From JANXYW01 sp964458665 (GTDB lineage Bacteria > Chloroflexota > Dehalococcoidia > DSTF01 > JACRBR01), in NCBI GenBank assembly GCA_964458665.1, contig CAYWOO010000225.1, positions 1-19,965 on the forward strand: a stretch of 19,965 nt of DNA. Reading direction: 5' to 3'. The notes under the pieces were generated by a model. It did not search any database. It was not told the origin of the DNA and was given only the letters and a program-made list of their open reading frames with translations. Every line of letters starts with the position of its first letter. The stretch's first letter is position 1. Position numbers and translations under genes: made by a program. Below, in pieces: positions 15,010-19,965 of this stretch.

Positions 15010-15477
15010 CTGCGCATCACGCTCCCCGAATGCCAACACTGGCGCGTTCCAGTGCTTGTGGGCGACCACCACATTCTCTGCTCGTCATGGGTTGCGCGGC
15101 CGACGGTTCGAGCCGTCGGCGAATGGCGACCATATCCCGATACAGCCTGGTACCTCGATCCTCAGTGGCGCAGCGGCCTGGACGAGAACGGCGCCTGGCC
15201 GTCCGTCTTCGTCGACTGGCCGGACATGGGCGTGATTCCGTCGGAGCGCCTACGCGCAGTCGTTGCGGAGATCGCCCAGAACATGGATGAGGGTCGCGGC
15301 GTGGAAATCGGCTGCATCGGCGGCCACGGTCGCACCGGAACACTGCTCGCGGCACTCATCGCCCGGATCGAACGCCGCAACGCCTCGGAGGCGATCCTCG
15401 CCGCGCGCGACCGGTATTGCGTGCAAGCCATCGAGACCACTGCACAGGTGGAGCTGATCCACGTAGTGTGTGACTAG
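15010..15477 (+). CDS. PTP-like cysteine phosphatase (WPD loop and CX5R motif)
   Basis: The chosen span gives about 155 residues. The protein-tyrosine-phosphatase signature is GCIGGHGRTGT, a CX5R loop with Cys102 and Arg108. About 30 residues earlier there is a true WPD triplet (DWPDMG, Asp72), the general-acid loop of PTPs. This order and spacing support a cysteine-phosphatase fold acting on phosphotyrosine or another phosphomonoester; the substrate is unknown. The start is uncertain. The frame is open back to a GTG at 14908, but that part overlaps the well-formed small gene in another frame. Homolog-like sequence seems to begin at LRITLPECQHW (CTG at 15010); the first ordinary start after that is GTG 15052. 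It converges on ribF with 10 nt between stops. Confidence 0.75.
   Translation: MRITLPECQHWRVPVLVGDHHILCSSWVARPTVRAVGEWRPYPDTAWYLDPQWRSGLDENGAWPSVFVDWPDMGVIPSERLRAVVAEIAQNMDEGRGVEIGCIGGHGRTGTLLAALIARIERRNASEAILAARDRYCVQAIETTAQVELIHVVCD
15099..15120. repeat. Perfect 8-bp-stem palindrome within the phosphatase gene
   Basis: GCCGACGG (15099-15106) and CCGTCGGC (15113-15120) form a perfect stem around the loop TTCGAG, close to the 5' end of the phosphatase coding region. It could be a REP-like insertion tolerated in frame, or a structure affecting early translation. Confidence 0.45.
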
Positions 15478-15487
15478 CTCGGACGAA

Positions 15488-16417
15488 CTAGCGCGCCTCG
15501 AAATACCCCCGCACCGCCGCAACATCCGCAGCGATCGCGGCAACCAGCGGATCGATGCCGTCGAACTTCACCTCGCCGCGCAGGCGGTGCAGCAGTTCGA
15601 CGCGCAGCTCGCGGCCGTAGAGGTCGCCCTCGAAGTCCAGGATGTACGTCTCGACGGACGGCGCCGCGTCGTCGAACGTCGGATTGACGCCGATGTTCGT
15701 CGCCGACGGATACCTGTGCTCGCCGACGTGCGATCGCGTGACGTACACGCCAAACGCAGGCAACGCGCGATCCGGCGTCACCGCCATGTTCGCCGTGGGA
15801 AAGCCGATCGTCCGCCCGCGCTCGTGCCCGCGCACCACCGGCCCGCGCAGCGAGAACGCTCGCCCCAGCAGCCGCGCCGCCGTCTCCATATCGCCGCTGC
15901 CGATCGCGTTGCGGATCGCCGTCGCGCTGACGCGGCCGTCGTCGCCGCCCAGCGACGCGGCCAGAACCTCCAACTCGAACCCCAACTCGTCGGCGATCTC
16001 GGCGACGCGTTCCGGCGTGCCCTCGCGCCCGCGCCCGAACGCGTTGTCTGGTCCCATCAGCAAGTACCGCATGTCCAGCGCGCCGTGCAGCATGGCCAGA
16101 AAGTCGAACGCTGACAGCTCCGCCACCTCCGACGTGAACGTCAGCGGCGCCACCGTATCGACGCCCGTCGCCCGCAGCAGCTCGATCCGCTCTTCGAGGC
16201 TCGTCAGGTACGCCACCCGCACCGTTGGCCGCAGCACCTGCACCGGCGACGGGTGCAGCGTCACGATCCCGCTCGCCAGTCCGCGCGCCACTGCCCGGTC
16301 TTTCAGTGCATCGATGAGATGGCGATGCCCCAGGTGCACGCCGTCGAACACCCCCAGCGTGACCGCCGTCGCGCGCCCCGCGGCATAGTGCGAAAGTTCC
16401 TCCCGAGCCAGCAGCAT
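15488..16417 (-). CDS. ribF: Bifunctional riboflavin kinase / FAD synthetase RibF
   Basis: This 309-residue enzyme phosphorylates riboflavin to FMN and adenylylates FMN to FAD. The N-terminal nucleotidyltransferase domain has LGVFDGVHLGHRHLI (21-35), HPSPVQVLRP (55-64), LLMGPDNAFGRGREGT (119-134) and SATAIRNAI (164-172). The C-terminal flavokinase domain has GRTIGFPTANM (201-211), FGVYV (222-226), NIGVNPTF (241-248) and ETYILDFEGDLYG (256-268). Length and domain order match bacterial RibF. The ATG at 16417 is chosen because it starts one short helix before the first motif and has a weak TTTAGG upstream; the frame is open to 16984, but that part is antisense to another gene. It is divergent from the next plus-strand gene. 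Confidence 0.96.
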   Translation of the reverse strand: MLLAREELSHYAAGRATAVTLGVFDGVHLGHRHLIDALKDRAVARGLASGIVTLHPSPVQVLRPTVRVAYLTSLEERIELLRATGVDTVAPLTFTSEVAELSAFDFLAMLHGALDMRYLLMGPDNAFGRGREGTPERVAEIADELGFELEVLAASLGGDDGRVSATAIRNAIGSGDMETAARLLGRAFSLRGPVVRGHERGRTIGFPTANMAVTPDRALPAFGVYVTRSHVGEHRYPSATNIGVNPTFDDAAPSVETYILDFEGDLYGRELRVELLHRLRGEVKFDGIDPLVAAIAADVAAVRGYFEAR

Positions 16418-16440
16418 GCCTAAAGAGTAGCAGCGGAGAC

Positions 16441-16461
16441 GGGTTTTGGGTTCTAGGTTCT
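16441..16461. repeat. Three tandem heptamers of GGGTTNT type
   Basis: GGGTTTT, GGGTTCT and AGGTTCT follow one another directly, upstream of the divergent ribF and unknown-protein genes. It is short and low in complexity. It may be promoter-region sequence or a remnant of a longer intergenic repeat. Confidence 0.4.
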
Positions 16462-16519
16462 TGGCGGTCCCCCGGTGGTAGACTGGCAACGCACACCATC
16501 GACCGATATCGCGAGGCCC

Positions 16520-16960
16520 ATGGACACCGAGTACCATCTCGACTACGACGCCATCCTCAAGACCGTGCGCAAAGCGGACGTCATCGCGTTCCGTTTCGTC
16601 ACGGTCCCCATGCGCCTGCTCATCGACAATCGCTTCACCGAAACCGATTCGCCGATGCTCAAGCTGGTTCCGCCGGCCGGCAGCGCCGAGGAGCGCTTCA
16701 AGAGCCTGAAGAAATTGCGCCCGCGATTCCGCCTGCCGCAGAAGATCAGCGCCATCTGGTGGCCGCGCTACATCAACGGCGTCGTCGAAAGCGGCATCTG
16801 GGACGCGATCGTCCAGCGCAACGTCGACAATGGCTTTCCCGCGATCGCCACTGAGTGCGACGAGCTGCTGTGCGAACTGCGCCGCATGGAGCGGATGGAG
16901 ATGGTCAACGCCATCGGCGGCGAGGGCTATCGTACGCTCTGGCCCGCCGCGCGTTCGTAG
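16520..16960 (+). CDS. Protein of unknown function (146 residues)
   Basis: I do not recognise a family. The protein is soluble-looking and rich in charged residues. It starts MDTEYHLDYDAILKTVRKAD, has a basic stretch near the middle (FKSLKKLRPRFRLPQK), then WWPRYINGVVESGIWDAIVQ, and ends GYRTLWPAARS. No signal peptide, membrane helix or metal-binding motif is evident. The ATG at 16520 gives a sensible N terminus, but the GAGG before it is only 3 nt away; an in-frame GTG at 16475 is possible. The stop lies 8 nt before the GTG of the metallopeptidase gene, so the two are likely co-transcribed and may be functionally linked. Confidence 0.7.
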   Translation: MDTEYHLDYDAILKTVRKADVIAFRFVTVPMRLLIDNRFTETDSPMLKLVPPAGSAEERFKSLKKLRPRFRLPQKISAIWWPRYINGVVESGIWDAIVQRNVDNGFPAIATECDELLCELRRMERMEMVNAIGGEGYRTLWPAARS

Positions 16961-16968
16961 CAAAGGCA

Positions 16969-17337
16969 GTGGAGCGCGCCGCATTCATCGCCCTCATCCG
17001 CCAGGCGCTGCGTGACGTGCCGCCCCCGTTCAAGGAGCACCTCCGCCAGATCGATATCGTTGTCAAGCGCCGGCCCAGCCGGACGGACCTCATCGATGCC
17101 GACCTCGCCGCCGACGAGTCGATGTACGGCTTCTATCGCGGCATCCCGCTTACCGAGCGCGACGGCGGCTACCAGATGGTCGCGCCCGACGTCATCCATA
17201 TCTACCAGGAGCCTCTCGAAGAGGACTTTCCGGACGAACGCGAGCTTGTCAAGGAGATCCGCACCACTGTCCTACACGAGCTAGCTCACTTCTTCGGCAT
17301 CGATGACGACCGCCTCGATGAACTCGGGCTCGGCTGA
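16969..17337 (+). CDS. Mini-zincin metallopeptidase family protein (PF06262-like)
   Basis: From the GTG at 16969 the protein has 122 residues. The C terminus carries a zinc-metallopeptidase signature, VLHELAHFFGIDDDRLDEL, with HExxH at 103-107 and a conserved GIDDDRLDEL tail that could supply a third ligand. The N terminus (RAAFIALIRQALRDVPPPF then LRQIDIVV) matches the usual plan of this small zincin family: a helix, then a short beta strand. Proteolytic activity has not been firmly shown for many such short members, so activity is inferred. The frame is open from 16855, but the first 38 codons overlap the previous gene and look like shadow sequence. The ribosome-binding site (AAAGG) is very close to the start, so the exact start is uncertain. 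Confidence 0.85.
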   Translation: MERAAFIALIRQALRDVPPPFKEHLRQIDIVVKRRPSRTDLIDADLAADESMYGFYRGIPLTERDGGYQMVAPDVIHIYQEPLEEDFPDERELVKEIRTTVLHELAHFFGIDDDRLDELGLG

Positions 17338-17406
17338 CGGTAAGCAGCCGCTTGTCATCACCGGCTGGCCCAGCTTCCGGGAACAGTCGCATGCGGTCCA
17401 CCCCGT

Positions 17407-17435
17407 TTGACCCCGCCAAGACGCTTCGGTACGCT
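17407..17435 (+). promoter_or_regulatory. Candidate promoter for the RodZ-like gene
   Basis: TTGACC (17407-17412) matches the -35 consensus at five of six positions. A 17-nt spacer leads to TACGCT (17430-17435), a weak -10 with three matches. It would start transcription about 40 nt before the ATG at 17481. The spacing is ideal, but the -10 is poor. Confidence 0.35.
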
Positions 17436-17480
17436 CGGTGAGACCCCGATCCCGCGCGCAATGGATACAAGCGAAGCCAC

Positions 17481-18152
17481 ATGCCCGAACTAGGTAAGAC
17501 GTTATCCCAGGCGAGAGTCGCACGCGGCCTCACGCTCGAAGACTGCGAGCGCGATACGCGCATCTCCAAGCGCTACCTCGACGCACTCGAGCGCGAAGAC
17601 TGGAAGGTCTTCCCGGCGCCCGTCTACAGCCGCGCTTTCCTGCGCACATTCGCCTCGTACCTCGGCCTCAACCCGGCCGAGCTGATGCGCCTCTTCCAGG
17701 CGCGGACGGAAGAGCCCGCATTCGTGCCGCTGCCCGAAGTGAAGTCGCCGCCCGCTACCGGTTCGATGAACTGGCTGCTCGCCGTCGGCGTCCTCGGCTT
17801 CCTCGCCATCGCCGGCATCTTCCTGTACTTCTCCAGCAACGGCGGCGATGGCGCCAAACTGAACACGAATGTGAAGCCGTCGCCCACGATCACGCGCGAG
17901 GGGCAAGGCGGTGGTCCCGCGGCCGCAGTCGGCAAACCCGTAGGAGAAGTGAAGAAGGGCACCGTCCCCGACCTCACCGCCGTCCGCCTCGACGACGCCC
18001 TCACAGCACTCGCGCAAGCGGGCCTCAACTACGTTGTCGTCGAAACCGACAAAGCAAAAGGCACGCCCGGCGTCGTCACATCGCAGGATCCCGCCGCCGG
18101 CACGAAGGGCGGCGCCAGCACCTCCGTCACTCTCGTCGTCCCTCGCAGCTAA
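17481..18152 (+). CDS. RodZ-like membrane protein: cytoplasmic HTH, one TM helix, extracytoplasmic PASTA domain
   Basis: This 223-residue protein has three parts. Residues 1-72 are a RodZ-type helix-turn-helix (LGKTLSQARVARGLTLEDCE, then ISKRYLDALEREDW and FLRTFASYLGLNP), the fold that in RodZ binds MreB. Residues 97-117 are a transmembrane helix. After a Gly/Pro-rich linker, residues 160-221 form a single PASTA domain (TVPDLTAVRLDDALTALAQA ... VVTSQDPAAGTKGG ... VTLVVPRS). PASTA domains bind peptidoglycan or muropeptides in PBPs and Ser/Thr kinases, and are not the usual outer part of RodZ. The design would link cytoplasmic cytoskeleton or DNA to cell wall. The start ATG is well placed for the HTH. 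Function is inferred. Confidence 0.85.
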   Translation: MPELGKTLSQARVARGLTLEDCERDTRISKRYLDALEREDWKVFPAPVYSRAFLRTFASYLGLNPAELMRLFQARTEEPAFVPLPEVKSPPATGSMNWLLAVGVLGFLAIAGIFLYFSSNGGDGAKLNTNVKPSPTITREGQGGGPAAAVGKPVGEVKKGTVPDLTAVRLDDALTALAQAGLNYVVVETDKAKGTPGVVTSQDPAAGTKGGASTSVTLVVPRS

Positions 18153-18374
18153 GTCACATGGCGGAGCGCTCTCGCGTGTCACCTTGTGGTGGTTTCTATG
18201 ACGTTGGTTCGCGCCATAGATGACATCGAATCGCAGTTTTGTGTTTTGACGGCCGCGCCCTACCCCTCGGCACTCGCTTCGCACGCTCGCGGAACATGCT
18301 GGCGGCCGGACGCGTGTATTGTCTGACGCCACGAAGGCGAACGCCAAGCTGCGTGTGGCATCGTGAGAGAGTGG

Positions 18375-18394
18375 CACAGCCGTCCCCGGCTGTG
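18375..18394. repeat. Palindrome CACAGCCG-TCCC-CGGCTGTG
   Basis: A perfect 8-bp stem with a TCCC loop, flanked by GTGG and AGTG. It is similar in style to the CCGGC palindrome at 2544-2560 (which contains GGCACAGCC). It is probably a REP-like dispersed repeat. Confidence 0.55.
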
Positions 18395-18425
18395 AGTGCG
18401 TCGAGGGCGCTCGGTGCGCGTTTCG

Positions 18426-18475
18426 GTCACCTCACCTCCGGCCTTCGGCCACCTCCTCTCCACGTCGTGGAGAGG
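18426..18475. repeat. Dispersed hairpin repeat, second copy (opposite orientation to 7647-7682)
   Basis: CCTCTCCAC (18455-18463) pairs perfectly with GTGGAGAGG (18467-18475) around GTC. It is preceded by TCACCTCACCTCCGG and a small GGCC-TTC-GGCC hairpin. Read on the minus strand, it is the same stem followed by CCGGAGGTGAGGT, close to CCGGGGTGAGGT beside the hairpin at 7647-7669. Confidence 0.6.
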
Positions 18476-18590
18476 AGCGCGTCAGGCTAGATGTCTTGAA
18501 TCTCCGACGGGAGATTAGACGGCCGACACCGTTGCCCATATCGCCCTTCACCAGCGACCACACAACCATCGATCAGCTACCATAGCCATC

Positions 18591-19925
18591 ATGCGCTACC
18601 ACATCGTCACACTCGGCTGCGCCAAGAACGTCGCCGACAGCGAACGCATCACGCGCGTCCTCGGCGATGGCGCGCACCTCGAAGTGCCGCAGCCCGCCGC
18701 TGCCGACGTCATCATCGTCAACACCTGTGGCTTCATCGACGCCTCGAAAGAGGAGTCCGTGAACACCATCCTCGAACTCGCATCCGACAAGCGGCCCGGC
18801 CAACAGCTCGTCGTCGCCGGCTGCCTCACCGCGCTCCACGGCGCAGAACTCCAGGCTGAGGTGCCGGAGATCGACGCCGTCTTCGGCGCAGAGGACTGGA
18901 ACGGCATCGGTGCCTACGCCCAGACCATCGTCCCCATCACGCTCGAGTCGCCACCGTTCGACATCCCGGACACCACGACCGTCCGCCGGCGCCCCAGCGC
19001 CTACCTCAAGATCTCCGACGGCTGCAACGCGCCCTGCACCTTCTGCATCATCCCCAAGATGAAGGGCAAGCTGCACAGCTCGCCCGCCGACGAGATCGTC
19101 GCTGAAGCGCAGCGCCTCGCCGGCGAAGGCGTGCGCGAGATCGTGCTGGTCGCGCAGGACAGCACCGACTACGGCCGCGATCTGGGCATGCGCGACGCGC
19201 TGCCTGATCTGCTCGAACGCCTCGCTGCCGAAGTGCCCGGCGTGCCGTGGCTGCGCATCATGTACGCCTATCCGGGGCACGTCACGCGGCGGCTGGCCGA
19301 GACGATGGCGGCGCTGCCGAACGTGGTGCCGTACATCGACATCCCGTTGCAGCACGGGGCGGAGAGCGTGTTGCGGCGCATGCGCCGCCCGAGCAACACG
19401 CGCATGGTGCGGGAGATGTTCGAGACGCTGCGCGAGGTGGCGCCCGACATTGCCATCCGAACGACGTTCATCGTCGGCTACCCGGGCGAGACAGAGGAGG
19501 AGTTCGCGGAGTTGTTGGCGTTCGTGAGGGAGATGGCCTTCGACCATGTCGGCTGCTTCACGTTCTCCCCGCAGTCGGAGTCGCCGGCAGCTCACGAGCC
19601 GGATCCGGTGCCGGAACGCGTGAAGAAGCGGCGCCAGCGTCAGCTCATGGAGGTCGCGCAGCAGGTTTCAATCATCCGCAACCGTGCGATGGTCGGACGA
19701 GAGATCGACGTGCTTGTGGAGTCTACGAGCGCCGGTGAACGTGACGGCGGCGGCGAGGGCTTTGTCGTCGGCCGGTCGTATCGCGACGCGCCGGAGGTCG
19801 ATGGGCTGGTGCTGCTGCGCGGCGACTTCGCGCCCGGCGACTTCGTGCGCGCGAAGGTGACGCAGGCGCTGGCGTACGATCTGGTCGCGGAACCAGTGAT
19901 GGCAGCGATCGCAGCACGATCATAG
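18591..19925 (+). CDS. rimO: Ribosomal protein S12 methylthiotransferase RimO (radical SAM)
   Basis: This 444-residue enzyme adds a methylthio group to the conserved aspartate of ribosomal protein uS12. The N-terminal UPF0004 domain has the three cluster Cys residues: Cys10 (TLGCAKN), Cys46 (NTCGF) and Cys78 (AGCL). The radical-SAM motif CxxxCxxC is at 145-152 (GCNAPCTFCIIP), followed by MKGKLHSSP. The C-terminal TRAM domain covers about residues 378-440. FCIIPKMKG rather than a VVPYxRG form distinguishes RimO from MiaB. The ATG at 18591 is the natural start (MRYHIVTLGC); no Shine-Dalgarno is seen. Base usage changes within the gene: C-ending codons dominate the first half, while G-ending codons and G over C dominate from about residue 223. 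Confidence 0.96.
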   Translation: MRYHIVTLGCAKNVADSERITRVLGDGAHLEVPQPAAADVIIVNTCGFIDASKEESVNTILELASDKRPGQQLVVAGCLTALHGAELQAEVPEIDAVFGAEDWNGIGAYAQTIVPITLESPPFDIPDTTTVRRRPSAYLKISDGCNAPCTFCIIPKMKGKLHSSPADEIVAEAQRLAGEGVREIVLVAQDSTDYGRDLGMRDALPDLLERLAAEVPGVPWLRIMYAYPGHVTRRLAETMAALPNVVPYIDIPLQHGAESVLRRMRRPSNTRMVREMFETLREVAPDIAIRTTFIVGYPGETEEEFAELLAFVREMAFDHVGCFTFSPQSESPAAHEPDPVPERVKKRRQRQLMEVAQQVSIIRNRAMVGREIDVLVESTSAGERDGGGEGFVVGRSYRDAPEVDGLVLLRGDFAPGDFVRAKVTQALAYDLVAEPVMAAIAARS

Positions 19926-19940
19926 CGGGCCGCGCCGATC

Positions 19941-19965
19941 TCAGAAGGCGATCACTTCCATCTCG
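19941..19965 (-). CDS. Possible C-terminus of a minus-strand gene (partial)
   Basis: On the minus strand the window edge reads E-M-E-V-I-A-F then TGA (stop at 19941-19943). This would be the end of a gene entering from the right and converging on rimO with a 15-bp gap. Seven codons are too few to identify anything, so the call is tentative. Confidence 0.2.

Larger units (their letters stand above)
18153..18590. other. 438-bp intergenic region with palindromic repeats, no gene
   Basis: No frame here has convincing codon usage. It contains two hairpins (18375-18394 and 18455-18475) and a GGCC-TTC-GGCC palindrome (18440-18450). No tRNA or rRNA features are visible. The rimO promoter should be in the last 100 bases; TACCAT at 18578-18583, 7 nt before the rimO ATG, is the only -10-like word that stands out. 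Confidence 0.6.

Noticed and set aside
15100..15120. tRNA-like TTCGA loop in GACGGTTCGAGCCGTCGGC
   Set aside because: No acceptor, D or anticodon arms can be built around it; it lies in a coding frame and is better explained as a simple palindrome.
1..19965. CRISPR array, rRNA, integrase/transposase or prophage genes
   Set aside because: No regularly spaced direct repeats, no rRNA-like blocks and no such protein motifs were seen on either strand.

Overview
The window is high-GC DNA from a bacterial chromosome. It is densely packed, and many start/stop junctions overlap by 4 nt or are separated by only a few bases. There are no phage, transposase, CRISPR, rRNA or tRNA genes that I can see. 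The gene content points to a high-GC Chloroflexota-like lineage (Dehalococcoidia or a relative). The main clues are a PASTA-bearing RodZ-like protein, an argF-cdaA-cdaR-der cluster, a giant zinc-ribbon polytopic membrane protein, a PF06262-type mini-zincin and a single-protein PlsY. This assignment is inference from gene content and style, not a database result.

Layout. (1) 1-2400, plus strand: the 3' end of a class B penicillin-binding protein (PBP2/MrdA type), rodA, and a flippase-like UPF0104 membrane protein; this is a peptidoglycan elongation cluster. (2) 2622-7333, minus strand: plsY (phospholipid synthesis) and a 1271-residue membrane protein of unknown function with four internal tandem repeats. 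(3) 7686-12066, minus strand: a tight operon argF-cdaA-cdaR(ybbR)-der, covering arginine biosynthesis, c-di-AMP synthesis and its regulator, and a ribosome-assembly GTPase. (4) 12261-14607, plus strand: fabD-fabF (fatty-acid initiation and elongation). (5) 14798-15477, plus strand: a small unknown protein and a PTP-like phosphatase. (6) 15488-16417, minus strand: ribF (FMN/FAD synthesis). (7) 16520-18152, plus strand: an unknown protein, a mini-zincin metallopeptidase, and a RodZ-like HTH-TM-PASTA protein. (8) 18591-19925, plus strand: rimO, the ribosomal protein S12 methylthiotransferase.

The cell-envelope theme is strong: PBP2, RodA, a lipid flippase-like protein, PlsY, FabD/FabF, the RodZ-like protein, and c-di-AMP, which in many bacteria links turgor to wall synthesis.

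The intergenic gaps are not empty. They carry several families of short palindromes (REP-like) and a 34-bp imperfect inverted repeat enclosing about 100 bp (MITE-like). Two perfect 8-bp-stem palindromes lie inside coding sequence, in the fabD tail and near the start of the phosphatase gene. The plus strand is C-rich over G in both plus- and minus-strand genes up to about 19.1 kb, then becomes G-rich within rimO. I see no clear new defence or biosynthetic system. The best leads are the repeat-built membrane protein, the HTH-TM-PASTA protein, the Cys-to-Asp change in ArgF, the repeats, and the skew switch.
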